Program-made: the position numbers and the translations under genes
Assembly (NCBI GenBank): GCA_022340185.1
Contig: JAJDOK010000042.1
Location: 1-48,410 of the forward strand
Direction of reading: 5' to 3'
Length of the DNA: 48,410 nt
DNA from: Salaquimonas sp.
Lineage (GTDB): Bacteria; Pseudomonadota; Alphaproteobacteria; Rhizobiales; Rhizobiaceae
Shown here: in pieces, positions 33,687 through 42,901 of the stretch
Layout: every line of letters starts with the position of its first letter
Position numbering within the stretch: the stretch's first letter is position 1
Notes under the pieces: model-generated
The model's input: the letters and a program-made list of their open reading frames with translations, nothing else
Databases searched by the model: none
What the model was told of the DNA's origin: nothing

Positions 33687-35525
33687 TTATTTGCCGGCGC
33701 CCAGCGCCCTGAGCGCGTTGAGGATCACCGCGACGTCGATGAACTCCTGCAAGATGGCGCCGGCGACAGGAGTGAGATAGCCGAAAGCGGCCACGACCAT
33801 CGCCGCGCCCGACAGCGCCAGGCCGGCGACGATGCTCTGCATCGCGATGGCGCGCGAACGCTGCGAAATCTTCAGCGCATCGCCAACACGGTCAAGCCGG
33901 TCGATAAGGATGACGATATCGGCTGCTTCCGACGAAGCCGTCGCACCTTTCGCACCCATCGCCACGCCGACGGTCGCCGCCGCCAGAGCCGGTGCGTCGT
34001 TGATGCCGTCGCCGATCATCATCGTTGGAATTCGCGCGGCTTCTTTCGCCACGATATCGACCTTGCCGGATGGCGTCTGGCCCGCCCAGACCTGGTCGAT
34101 GTCGAGACTGGCCTTTACGGCTGACGCGGCCTCGCCGCTGTCTCCGGTCAGCATGGCGATGCGTTCGATGCCGCAGGAGCGCAGCACGGCGAGCGTTTCG
34201 GCGACTTCCGTGCGCAACAGATCGCGCATCGCCAGCACCGCCGCGAGCTTGCCGTCGACCGCTACGAATACGGTCAGCGAATTGCTCTCGGCCGCCCTGT
34301 CGACGGCGGCCTGCGCCCATTTTGCCAGGGGTTTGTCGCCACAGACCAGTCCGCGCGAGCCAACGCAGACGAGGGTGTTGTCAACCCGGCCCTCCATGCC
34401 CTTGCCGCGATGCTCGCGAACCTCGTGCGGTTGATGCAGATGCAGTCCCTTGTGGCCGGCGGCGTGCACCACCGCCAGTGCCACGACATTGGACGAGGCC
34501 TGTTCGAGCGAAGCGGCGAGGGTCAGCACCTTGTCCGGATCCTGGCCCTTCGGCGTATCGATGGCGACCAGATGCGCGCCGCCTTCGGTCAGCGTGCCGG
34601 TCTTGTCGAAGATCGCGGATTTCGCCTGCGACAGCGCCTCGAGCGCAGCGCCGCCCTTCATCAGCACACCGACATGGGCCGCGCGCGACACGCCGGCGAC
34701 ATAGGCGATCGGGGCGGCGAGGATCAGCGGGCAGGGTGTGGCGACGACGAGGACCGCGAGCGCGCGCACCGGATCGCCCGAGGCGAGCCAGGCGGCCCCG
34801 GCAATGATGAGCGTCACCGGCAACAGCAGGATCGCGAAGCGATCGGCCAGCCGGATGAAAGGAGCCTTGGCCGTATAGGCGGCCTCGACCATGCGCACGA
34901 TGCCGGCATAGGTGCTCTGCGCCGCTGCGGCGGTGGCGCGGAAGCGAAAGGCCTCGCCGACATTGACCGAGCCGCTGCGCAATTCATCGCCCGCCGCGTG
35001 TTGCACCGGCAGCGGTTCGCCGGTCAGCGCCGATTCGTCGATGATCGCCACTTCGCTTTCGAGCGCACCGTCAACCGGCAGCACCTCGCCGGCGCGCACC
35101 AGCAATTCGTCGCCGACATCGACCTCGGCAACCGGCAGTTCGTTGACGCCGCCGTTCTCGATGCGCCGGGCGATCCTCGGCGTGCGGTCGGTCAGCGCCC
35201 TGAGATTGAGTTCGGCGCGCAGCCGCGCATAGTGCTCCAGCACATTGCCGCCGGCATACATGATCGCCACGACCACGCCGGCAAGCGGCTCGCCGAGCGC
35301 CAGCGCCGTCGCCATGGAGACGAGCGCGATCGCGTCGACGCCCACCATGCCGGCCAGGAAATCGCGCACGATGGCCACAGCCAGCCCGATCACGACCGGC
35401 ACCGTGGCGATCGTCCACACCAGTGCGGCTTCCTGCGGCCTGCCCTGCCACGCGAGTGCGATTCCAACAGCCAGCCCGGCAAGTGCGATGGCAAGCAGGA
35501 TCAGATGCGCGGTCCTGGCGCTCAT
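33687..35525 (-). CDS. P1B-type metal-transporting ATPase, TPCP variant
   Basis: A 612-residue metal-translocating P-type ATPase. Motifs: TGE at 168-170, TPCP at 263-266 in the transmembrane metal site, DKTGT at 307-311 (phosphorylated Asp307) and GDGINDAP before the last helices. It has neither an N-terminal HMA domain nor a C-terminal hemerythrin domain. TPC in place of CPC or SPC is a mark of P1B-5-like pumps, some of which carry nickel or iron, but the metal here is not established. The nearest iron genes are 12 kb away. Its ATG overlaps the stop of the preceding gene (ATGA), so the two are coupled. Confidence 0.87.
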   Translation of the reverse strand: MSARTAHLILLAIALAGLAVGIALAWQGRPQEAALVWTIATVPVVIGLAVAIVRDFLAGMVGVDAIALVSMATALALGEPLAGVVVAIMYAGGNVLEHYARLRAELNLRALTDRTPRIARRIENGGVNELPVAEVDVGDELLVRAGEVLPVDGALESEVAIIDESALTGEPLPVQHAAGDELRSGSVNVGEAFRFRATAAAAQSTYAGIVRMVEAAYTAKAPFIRLADRFAILLLPVTLIIAGAAWLASGDPVRALAVLVVATPCPLILAAPIAYVAGVSRAAHVGVLMKGGAALEALSQAKSAIFDKTGTLTEGGAHLVAIDTPKGQDPDKVLTLAASLEQASSNVVALAVVHAAGHKGLHLHQPHEVREHRGKGMEGRVDNTLVCVGSRGLVCGDKPLAKWAQAAVDRAAESNSLTVFVAVDGKLAAVLAMRDLLRTEVAETLAVLRSCGIERIAMLTGDSGEAASAVKASLDIDQVWAGQTPSGKVDIVAKEAARIPTMMIGDGINDAPALAAATVGVAMGAKGATASSEAADIVILIDRLDRVGDALKISQRSRAIAMQSIVAGLALSGAAMVVAAFGYLTPVAGAILQEFIDVAVILNALRALGAGK

Positions 35526-37105
35526 GCTCGCCTCACAGCCTCCATGACGGCGTCGGCGATCATCTCAGGTGTCTTTGCTGCATCGATGCGTGTCCAGTTC
35601 AGGGGGTCGATATCGCGCGCAAGCTGGAGTTCGAGAATCTCGACCGTGGCATCGGACGGACCTGCCATGCGCGCGGCGACCCGCTTGCGCAGAACGTTCT
35701 TGTCCGCTTCCAGCCAGATGCCGATGAACGGGACACGTGCTTCCGCCGCTTGCCTTTCGACGGTCTCGCGGCGTTCCGGGCGGTCGAAAACGGCGTCAAC
35801 GATGACCGTTCCGCCCGCCGAGGCGATCGCGTGCGCGCTTTCGCCGAGGTGGTCGTAGATTTTCTTCGAAATCTCGGACCGATAGGCTTCCGGCCCAAGC
35901 CGCTGGTCGACCGGCACCTTGAACATCGCCTTGCGCACCCGGTCGCTCTCGATAACACGTGCACCGGGTGGTGCGCCGATCCGCGGTGCCAGCGCTTCGG
36001 CGATCGTGGTCTTGCCCGTTCCGCTCAAGCCCCCAATGGCGATCACCCGGGCCGGATGCGGTTGCAGCAATTGTTTGGCCAGTTCGAAATACGCGCGTGC
36101 GCTCTGCACCAGTCGATCGGAATCGCCGCCGCCTTCCTCGATCTGTGTGGCGGTGACATGGGCGCGCACCGCCGCCCGCACAGCCATGAAAAACGGCAGA
36201 AGTGCGAAGCCGTCATCGTCATCCATGCCGTCGAGATAGCGGTTGGCCACCAGATTGGCGAAACCGCGAAGATCGCGATGCCACAAATCCATCAGCAGGA
36301 AAGCGAGGTCGTAGAGCACGTCCACCGTGGCGATGGCATCGTTGAATTCGATACAGTCGAACAGCGTCGGCACACCGTCGAACAGGCAGATATTGCGCAG
36401 GTGCAGATCGCCATGGCAGCGCCGTATCCTGCCGCGCGCCGCGCGCGCGTCGAGCAGTTCGGCATGGCTCGCCAGCGCGGCGCGGAAGCGGGCGTTGAAG
36501 TCCGCGACTTCTTCGTCGCCGAAGACATGGCTGGTCGCAAAGCCCGCTTCGTTGATGTCGAGTACGCCGGCGATGTTGGCTGCACCCCCCAAGTCCTTGT
36601 CGCTGCCCCGCACTACGGGCGCGGCGTGGTGGAAGCGGGCGATCGTGCGCGCGACATCGTGCATCAGGCGCGGCGTCAATTTGCCCTGCTCCGCCATGTG
36701 GTCGAGCAGATTGTCCTGATCGAAGCGCTCCATTTCGACCACCGCATCGACAAGCGGCCCGTTGCCGTCGAATGTGAGCCCGTCTTTTTGAGCAGTGATT
36801 CGCCGAACGCCGAGATAGAGTTTCGGCGCCGTTACCGAGTTGAACGCCACTTCCTTCTCGCAGGATTCGAGCCGCAACTGGGCGGAAGAGAAATCGACAT
36901 AGGGAAGTTTGACCGCCCGCTTGAGCTTGTAGGCACGATCGGCGACGAGGAAGACCTGCGAAACATGCGTTTCCAGCATCTCGACTGCGCCCTTGGCGCC
37001 GTAACTCTTGGCCCGGCGCAAAAAGGCGGTCGTTCGCGACTGGTCTTCGACGAAGATATCGCTTTGCCGGTCGATTGACGCGCTGCGGGACTTGCGTGAG
37101 ATCAT
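35522..37105 (-). CDS. Kinase-like domain plus AAA P-loop protein (COG2187/COG0645)
   Basis: A 527-residue two-domain protein. The N-terminal half has an aminoglycoside phosphotransferase-like fold with the catalytic HGDLH at 231-235 and FDCIEFND metal-binding stretch near 249-256. The C-terminal half is a P-loop kinase-like domain with GGLSGTGKT at 358-366. Fusions of this kind are widespread but uncharacterised. It lies directly upstream of, and overlaps by 4 bases, the P1B ATPase gene, so the two would be made together. The link to metal homeostasis is only from context. No ribosome site is clear at 37105. Confidence 0.82.
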   Translation of the reverse strand: MISRKSRSASIDRQSDIFVEDQSRTTAFLRRAKSYGAKGAVEMLETHVSQVFLVADRAYKLKRAVKLPYVDFSSAQLRLESCEKEVAFNSVTAPKLYLGVRRITAQKDGLTFDGNGPLVDAVVEMERFDQDNLLDHMAEQGKLTPRLMHDVARTIARFHHAAPVVRGSDKDLGGAANIAGVLDINEAGFATSHVFGDEEVADFNARFRAALASHAELLDARAARGRIRRCHGDLHLRNICLFDGVPTLFDCIEFNDAIATVDVLYDLAFLLMDLWHRDLRGFANLVANRYLDGMDDDDGFALLPFFMAVRAAVRAHVTATQIEEGGGDSDRLVQSARAYFELAKQLLQPHPARVIAIGGLSGTGKTTIAEALAPRIGAPPGARVIESDRVRKAMFKVPVDQRLGPEAYRSEISKKIYDHLGESAHAIASAGGTVIVDAVFDRPERRETVERQAAEARVPFIGIWLEADKNVLRKRVAARMAGPSDATVEILELQLARDIDPLNWTRIDAAKTPEMIADAVMEAVRRA

Positions 37106-37426
37106 ACGTAAGTTGCCGTCTGCTGCCTTGCTGTCCGCTGGGTTTTGCGCACTGGAATGGCGATTGCCTATTCAACCATGCTGGAAGGCGAAGTGGAACT
37201 GCGCGTCACCCGGCCGGTGCGGATTTCGGTTCGCTCCGTCAATGGGCTGCAGGGCAGGGATCGCTTCGACCCCTAATATTCATTACAGCTAATTAACGTG
37301 ACATTCAGCTTCAACGACGCGTTTTGTTGCCGCAGCATGCGTTGGCGCTACGATTCCCTTCCTATATGCAATTTGGCGAGCGGATGACAGACTGCGCCGA
37401 AACACCGAAGAGCCCCGAATTTGAAT
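37106..37426. other. Intergenic stretch between the kinase-like gene and macA
   Basis: About 320 bases with divergent genes on either side. It must hold both promoters, and includes one small possible frame (37157-37276). No strong hairpin or known operator was seen. The AT-rich stretch at about 37270-37320 is a likely promoter area for macA. Confidence 0.4.
37157..37276 (+). CDS. Possible small protein of 39 residues
   Basis: ATG to TAA, 39 codons, with mostly G/C third bases and a charged, strand-like sequence (GEVELRVTRPVRISVRSV). No ribosome site is visible. It is offered as a possibility and has no recognised family. Confidence 0.22.
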   Translation: MAIAYSTMLEGEVELRVTRPVRISVRSVNGLQGRDRFDP

Positions 37427-38710
37427 ATGCCTCGCGAAAAGAATGTCCCGGGCGATGTCGCCCAGACACTGGGTCTGGACAAGGCGGCCTCACCGCATCG
37501 CAACTACCGGCGCCTTGTCATGTTCGCCGTGCTGGCGGTCGTGCTGGCAGGCGCGGTCTACTGGTTCTGGGGACGCGAAGACACAGCCGGCGCGGTGCGC
37601 TACACAACCGGGAATATTGGCAGGGGCGCCCTGACCCAGACGGTGACCGCGACGGGGACGGTCGAGCCGACCAATCAGGTTGAGATTTCTTCCGAACAGT
37701 CCGGCACGGTCAAGGAAGTGCTGGTCGACTACAATGACAATGTCGATTCCGGTCAGGTGCTGGCAAGGCTGGATACGGCAAAATTGCAGGCCGAAGTCGA
37801 CAATGCCAACGCTGCGCTGGCGGTCAAGGAAGCGCAATTACAGGAGGCCGAGGCCACGCTGTCAGAAGCCCAGCAGGCCTATCAGCGTTCGCTGGCGCTC
37901 ACCGAAAAGAAATTCGTGTCCGCTGCCACGCAGGATACCGTTGTCGCCAACCAGCGCCGCGCCGAGGCCGGGATTTCGGTTGCCAAGGCCAATATCGAGG
38001 TCGCCAGGGCATCGCTGACGACCGCCGAGACCAATCTGAAAAAGGCGACCATCCGTTCGCCCATCAAGGGTGTGGTGATGAGCCGCTCCGTCGAGCCCGG
38101 CCAGACAGTGGCCGCTTCGCTCCAGGCGCCCGTCTTGTTCACGCTGGCCGAGGATCTGGCTTCCATGCAGCTCGAGGTCGACATCGACGAGGCCGATATC
38201 GGCACGGTCCATACCGGCCAGAAGGCTACCTTCACGGTCGAGGCCTATCAGGATCGCGAGTTTCCCGCCGAACTAAAGGAGGTCCGCATCGCCCCGGAGA
38301 CGATCAACGGCGTCGTCACCTATACCGGCGTCCTCACGCTCGACAATTCCGACATGGCCCTTCTGCCGGGCATGACGGCGACGGCGGAGATCATCGTCAA
38401 GCATATCGATGACGCGCTGCTCGTTCCCAATGCAGCGCTGCGCTATGCGCCGCCTGCAACCGCCCAGTCGTCGGGAAGGAGCGGGCGCGGCCTGATCGGC
38501 ATGCTCATGCCGCGTCCGCCGCGCGGGACGTCCGTCGCCAGGATAGATGAGCCGGCAAGCGGCGAGCGCGCGATCTACGTCCTGGAGAACGGAACGCCGA
38601 AGAAGCTGATTATACGCGTCGGCGCAAGCGACGGCAGTTTCACTGAAGTCCTCGACGGACCGTTGAAGGAAGGCATGGCCGTCATCACCGACTCGCGTTC
38701 GACGAACTAG
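37427..38710 (+). CDS. macA: MacA-type periplasmic adaptor (membrane fusion protein)
   Basis: A 427-residue membrane fusion protein of the RND/MacA kind. A single membrane anchor (about residues 31-48, ending VYWFWG) is followed by a biotinyl-lipoyl domain split around a coiled coil (AKLQAEVDNANAALAVKEAQ), then barrel and MP domains. It links the inner membrane MacB-like ABC pump to an outer membrane channel for export of a peptide, macrolide or other substrate. ATG at 37427 is the likely start; TTG at 37421 is a weak alternative. The ATPase follows 13 bases later. No TolC gene is in the window. Confidence 0.85.
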   Translation: MPREKNVPGDVAQTLGLDKAASPHRNYRRLVMFAVLAVVLAGAVYWFWGREDTAGAVRYTTGNIGRGALTQTVTATGTVEPTNQVEISSEQSGTVKEVLVDYNDNVDSGQVLARLDTAKLQAEVDNANAALAVKEAQLQEAEATLSEAQQAYQRSLALTEKKFVSAATQDTVVANQRRAEAGISVAKANIEVARASLTTAETNLKKATIRSPIKGVVMSRSVEPGQTVAASLQAPVLFTLAEDLASMQLEVDIDEADIGTVHTGQKATFTVEAYQDREFPAELKEVRIAPETINGVVTYTGVLTLDNSDMALLPGMTATAEIIVKHIDDALLVPNAALRYAPPATAQSSGRSGRGLIGMLMPRPPRGTSVARIDEPASGERAIYVLENGTPKKLIIRVGASDGSFTEVLDGPLKEGMAVITDSRSTN

Positions 38711-38723
38711 GTGCGGCCCGGCG

Positions 38724-39455
38724 ATGGTGCAGAACAAAACGGGCAGTGCGGGGGATCAGCCGCCCCTTATCGAGTTCACCGGTGTGACCCGTACCTATGG
38801 CGAAGGCGAGGCGATGGTTCGCGCGCTGGCCGGCGTCGATCTGAGGGTGGATGAAGGCGAATTCGCCGCCATCATGGGACCGAGCGGATCGGGCAAGTCG
38901 ACAGCGATGAACATCATCGGCTGTCTCGATACGCCGACCGCGGGCAATTACCGCTTCCAGGGTGTCGATGTCGGTTCGCTGACGCGCGACCAGCGCGCGC
39001 TGTTGCGTCGCAACTATCTCGGCTTCGTCTTCCAGGGTTTCAACCTGCTGGCGCGCACGTCGGCCATCGACAATGTCGAACTGCCGCTGATCTATCGCGG
39101 CACGCCCAGGGTTGAACGCATCCAGATGGCGCGAGAGGCGCTTGCCAAGGTCGGCCTGACCGGCTGGGAGCACCATGAACCCGGCGAATTGTCGGGCGGC
39201 CAGCAGCAGCGCGTGGCGATCGCGCGCGCCATCGTCACCGGACCCGACGTACTGCTCGCCGACGAACCGACCGGCAATCTCGACATGGCCAGAAGCCACG
39301 AGATCATGGAATTGCTGACCGGCCTCAATCAGCAAGAGGGCATCACCATCATCATGGTCACCCATGAACCGGACATGGCCGAATACGCTTCGCGCCTCGT
39401 CCATTTCGTCGACGGCAAAGTGCAGTCCGACACGATGAATCGGAAGGCTGCCTGA
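38724..39455 (+). CDS. MacB-type ABC transporter ATPase
   Basis: A 243-residue ABC ATPase of the LolD/MacB group: Walker [10 protein letters not shown], signature [14 protein letters not shown], Walker [13 protein letters not shown] and the switch His in VTHEPDM. In E. coli MacB the ATPase and permease are one protein; here they are separate genes, an arrangement common in alphaproteobacteria. It energises the MacA-MacB efflux unit with the permease that overlaps its stop (TGATG at 39453-39457). Confidence 0.92.
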   Translation: MVQNKTGSAGDQPPLIEFTGVTRTYGEGEAMVRALAGVDLRVDEGEFAAIMGPSGSGKSTAMNIIGCLDTPTAGNYRFQGVDVGSLTRDQRALLRRNYLGFVFQGFNLLARTSAIDNVELPLIYRGTPRVERIQMAREALAKVGLTGWEHHEPGELSGGQQQRVAIARAIVTGPDVLLADEPTGNLDMARSHEIMELLTGLNQQEGITIIMVTHEPDMAEYASRLVHFVDGKVQSDTMNRKAA

Positions 39456-40657
39456 TGATCTGGGAAACCATCCGGCTGGCCATGCAGGCGATCCTGCGCA
39501 ACGCCATGCGCTCCTTCCTCACCGTGCTGGGCGTGGTCATCGGCGTCGGCGCCGTGATCGCCATGGTCACGATCGGCAACGGGACGACGGCGCAGGTCCA
39601 GGCCGAGATTTCCGGGCTCGGCACCAATTTGCTTTTCGTGCGGCCGGGTCAGGGTTTCGGCCCCCGCCAGACCGATGCGCCGGACTTCACCCTCGACGAT
39701 GTCGAGGCCATCCGTCACCAGATCGGCGGCCTTCAGGCGGTCGCCCCTTCGGTCGGCACGACCGCCAATGCCGTCTATGGCAATCAGAACCATTCCACCA
39801 CTGTCACCGGCACGACCAACGATTTCCTGATTGCGCGCGACTGGAAGCTTGCCTCGGGACGGCAGTTCCTCGAGGGCGAAATCCGCTCTGGCAAGGCCAT
39901 GTGTATTATTGGCGCTACCGTACGCGAGGAACTCTTCGCCAGCGCCGACCCGATCGGCCAGAAGATCAGGCTGGACACGGTTTCCTGCGAGGTGATCGGC
40001 ACGCTGGAGGGGAAGGGCCAGTCGAGTTTCGGCCAGGACCAGGACGATATGGTGCTGATGCCGATCCGCACCGTGCAGCGCCGCCTGGTCGGCAAGACCG
40101 ACGTCAAGTCGATTTACCTGTCCGCCGAGGACGAAGCGGAATCGGCGAAAATCCAGCGCGACGTCACCTGGCTGATGCGCGAACGCCGCCGCATCTCGGC
40201 CAATGAGGATGACAATTTCCGCGTCAACGACATGGCCGAAATGGTCTCGACCATGACCGCCACGACCAAGGTGCTGACGGGCCTGCTGGCCGCTGTCGCC
40301 GCCGTCAGCCTGCTCGTTGGCGGCATCGGCATCATGAATATCATGCTGGTCTCGGTGACCGAGCGCACCCGTGAGATCGGCATCCGTCTCGCCATCGGCG
40401 CCCAGGAAAGCCAGGTTCTGATGCAGTTCCTCGTCGAGGCGGTGGTGCTGTCGCTGTTCGGCGGCCTGATCGGCATTCTGCTCGGTCTGGGCCTGTCGGG
40501 CACGGTTTCGGCGCTGATGAACATCCCCTTCGTCCTCGATGCCCAGATCGTCGCGCTCGCTTTCGTCTTTTCGGCTGCCGTGGGCGTCGCCTTCGGCTTT
40601 TTCCCGGCGCGGCGTGCTGCGCGCATGAACCCGATCGAGGCGCTGCGCCACGAGTGA
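39455..40657 (+). CDS. MacB/FtsX-type ABC permease
   Basis: A 400-residue permease with four membrane helices: one at the N terminus (FLTVLGVVIGVGAVIAMVTI), a large periplasmic domain (about 40-270), and three C-terminal helices. RTREIGIRLAIGA and the RRAARMNPIEALRHE end are marks of the FtsX/MacB permease group. Together with MacA and the ATPase it forms a tripartite-type efflux system. Overlap with the ATPase stop shows coupled translation. Convergent with the FAD oxidase gene, whose stop is 6 bases away. Confidence 0.92.
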   Translation: MIWETIRLAMQAILRNAMRSFLTVLGVVIGVGAVIAMVTIGNGTTAQVQAEISGLGTNLLFVRPGQGFGPRQTDAPDFTLDDVEAIRHQIGGLQAVAPSVGTTANAVYGNQNHSTTVTGTTNDFLIARDWKLASGRQFLEGEIRSGKAMCIIGATVREELFASADPIGQKIRLDTVSCEVIGTLEGKGQSSFGQDQDDMVLMPIRTVQRRLVGKTDVKSIYLSAEDEAESAKIQRDVTWLMRERRRISANEDDNFRVNDMAEMVSTMTATTKVLTGLLAAVAAVSLLVGGIGIMNIMLVSVTERTREIGIRLAIGAQESQVLMQFLVEAVVLSLFGGLIGILLGLGLSGTVSALMNIPFVLDAQIVALAFVFSAAVGVAFGFFPARRAARMNPIEALRHE

Positions 40658-40663
40658 ATTCGA

Positions 40664-41803
40664 CTAGCGAGTTGATAAACGCTCCGGCGAGAGGGATGCC
40701 GGGTCCAGACCTTCATCGAGGATGAAGGAATCGACAGCGCGGCCCGTGACGAGGTTTGCGGCAAGGCGGGCAAGCGCCGGAGAGGTCTGGATGCCGTATC
40801 CGCCCTGGCCGGCGAGCCAGAAGAAGCCTTGCTTTGCGCCGTCATAGCCACAGACAGGGCTTTTGTCGGCGACGAAGCTTCTCAAGCCCGCCCATTTGTT
40901 CTCGACGCGCCGGACATGCATGTCGAACGCCTTTTCGATGTGGTCGATGCAGATGGCGACATCCATCTCGTCGGGCTGCGCGTCGCAAGGTTGCGACGGC
41001 GTCTCGTCGGCAGGCGAGATCAGGAACCGGCCGGATTCGGGCTTGAGATAGAACGCCTCCTCGACATCGACCGCCATCGGCCAGGAGTCGGCGTGAACGC
41101 CGTCGGGCGCGGCGATCGTCATCGCCGTGCGCCGCTTCGGTACGAGGCCGATGGGGGCAGCACCGGCCAATGCGCCGATCTGGTCGGCCCACGCGCCGGC
41201 CGCATTGACGACGACCGCCGAGCGGAAGACGCCGTTCGTCGTCTCGATTGTCCAGCCCGCGCCATCGCGCGCCAAACCCGTCACCTCCAACCGTGTCTCG
41301 ATCTTTCCGCCACCGGCACGAAAGGCGCGCAGGAAACCCTGATGCAGGGCATGGACATCGATGTCGCGCGAGCGTTCGTCATACATCGCGCCAGCCGCGT
41401 AGCCTTCCCGCAGAAGCGGGATGCGCTCCCTTGTCTGCGCCGCATCGAGCCGGACAATATCCCTGGCATCCGACAATTCCTCGATCAGCGCGTCGAGTGC
41501 ATCGAGCTGGTCGTCGCGCGCGATCATCGCCACACCGCGTGGCGTGAGAAGCCGATGGCTGCTAAATCCTTCCGGCGGATGATCGAAGAAATGCGCGGAG
41601 GCGCGTGACAGCGCCCGGATCGGAGCAGGGCCGTAGCTCTCGGAAAACAAGGCTGCAGACCTTCCGGTCGTGTGATAACCGGGCTGGCTTTCCATTTCCA
41701 GAAGCATCACCGAACCGTACGCGACGAGTTCTGCGGCGACCGATGCGCCGGCAATGCCAGCTCCGATTACCGCGAAATCGCAGGTTTTGTCCTCTTCAAC
41801 CAT
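40664..41803 (-). CDS. FAD-dependent oxidase/dehydrogenase (DAO family)
   Basis: A 379-residue DAO-type flavoprotein. The dinucleotide-binding motif is FAVIGAGIAGASVAAE near residues 11-26 and the C-terminal FAD contact is FFWLAGQGGYGIQ. Members act on glycine, D-amino acids, sarcosine, hydroxyacids or opines; the substrate is not fixed here. ATG at 41803 has GAGG with 5-base spacing and gives the usual family N terminus; ATG at 41851 has AAGGA before it and would add 16 residues. It is downstream of the LysR gene by 77 bases and probably co-transcribed with it. Its proximity to dimethylglycine genes suggests a methylamine or glycine-related role, which is only inference. Confidence 0.75.
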   Translation of the reverse strand: MVEEDKTCDFAVIGAGIAGASVAAELVAYGSVMLLEMESQPGYHTTGRSAALFSESYGPAPIRALSRASAHFFDHPPEGFSSHRLLTPRGVAMIARDDQLDALDALIEELSDARDIVRLDAAQTRERIPLLREGYAAGAMYDERSRDIDVHALHQGFLRAFRAGGGKIETRLEVTGLARDGAGWTIETTNGVFRSAVVVNAAGAWADQIGALAGAAPIGLVPKRRTAMTIAAPDGVHADSWPMAVDVEEAFYLKPESGRFLISPADETPSQPCDAQPDEMDVAICIDHIEKAFDMHVRRVENKWAGLRSFVADKSPVCGYDGAKQGFFWLAGQGGYGIQTSPALARLAANLVTGRAVDSFILDEGLDPASLSPERLSTR

Positions 41804-41880
41804 TCCTGCCTCGGCTGGATGGCCGACCGAGCGCCGACCAATGAACGACATGCCGATCCTTCTGCAAATCCATGTCCATG

Positions 41881-42750
41881 TCAAAACTCGGCGATGGCGG
41901 TGTCTTGACTGAAATGGTTGCGGATGACCGACAATAACCGCTTGTGGATATGCGAATGGCGGTGCTGCAGATGCACCGCTGCGTAGACGGCCTGCGTGAT
42001 TGGCGGGGCATCCTCCACCAGCCGGTAAATCTCAGCTTCGATCATCACCTTCGCCGTTTCATCCAGCACATAGGCCGAACCGCCGAGCGAGGCGAGCATG
42101 CCGGCAACCACGCGGTCCTGGCCGCTCGCGAGCGGCGCGTCGACCAGATTGCCGGCGATCTGGCGATGCAGCCGGTCGAAGGCGGGCGAATAATTGGCGA
42201 AGATGTAACGTTCCGGTTTTACCTCGCTCAGCCGTTCCGCCGTGTCGCTGATCATGCAATAGCTGATTTCGCCGACGCGGTCGTAATGGATGTCCGGCAG
42301 ATGGCCGGGCGTGAACAGCACCGCCAGATCGAGTGCGCCCGACAACAAATCGGCATTCATCTGGATGGAATAATCCAGCTCGACATAGAAATAGGTGGCG
42401 GGTTGTGTGGCGCGGAATTCCGACACCCATTCGCCGACATGGCTGGCGGCCAGATCGTGCTGCATGCCGATCCTGAGCGCTTGGTCGAAATCGTGCACGC
42501 GAGCGACCGCCCGGCTCGCCTGTGTCCATTCATGGCGCAGATTGCGGGCATGGTCGAGAAAGCGCAGACCCGCCGCGGTCGGCCGCGTGCCGGCGCGGCT
42601 GCGCGCGAACAGCTTGCGGCCAAGCGAGGCTTCCAGCGCCTGAACACGGTTCGATACAGTCGATTGCGTGATGCCGAGCCGCTCCCCCGTGCGGTTGAAG
42701 CTCGATGTCTCCATCAGGTCGAGAAAGGTCTCTATCAGATCGATCTGCAT
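41881..42750 (-). CDS. LysR-family transcriptional regulator
   Basis: A 289-residue LysR regulator. The helix-turn-helix is at the N terminus (TSSFNRTGERLGITQSTVSNRVQALE, about 16-41) and the rest is the type 2 periplasmic-binding fold sensor. It is divergent from the dimethylglycine dehydrogenase-like gene, with a 151-base gap that should hold the shared control region. It probably activates the glycine-betaine/dimethylglycine genes, and possibly the oxidase downstream of it, in response to a methylated glycine. The effector is unknown. No clear T-N11-A box was found by eye. Confidence 0.88.
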   Translation of the reverse strand: MQIDLIETFLDLMETSSFNRTGERLGITQSTVSNRVQALEASLGRKLFARSRAGTRPTAAGLRFLDHARNLRHEWTQASRAVARVHDFDQALRIGMQHDLAASHVGEWVSEFRATQPATYFYVELDYSIQMNADLLSGALDLAVLFTPGHLPDIHYDRVGEISYCMISDTAERLSEVKPERYIFANYSPAFDRLHRQIAGNLVDAPLASGQDRVVAGMLASLGGSAYVLDETAKVMIEAEIYRLVEDAPPITQAVYAAVHLQHRHSHIHKRLLSVIRNHFSQDTAIAEF

Positions 42751-42901
42751 CGCGGCACAATCCTTCAGCTTCAGCCTAATCGATATTTTCGATTAATAAA
42801 ATCGCTATTGCCGAATTGAACGCTTGCAGAATTGGAAGAATACTCCGCCGAAGGATCGTTTGAGGCGTTGGCGATATGGCTGTGGCCTGGAGGAGGTGCG
42901 G

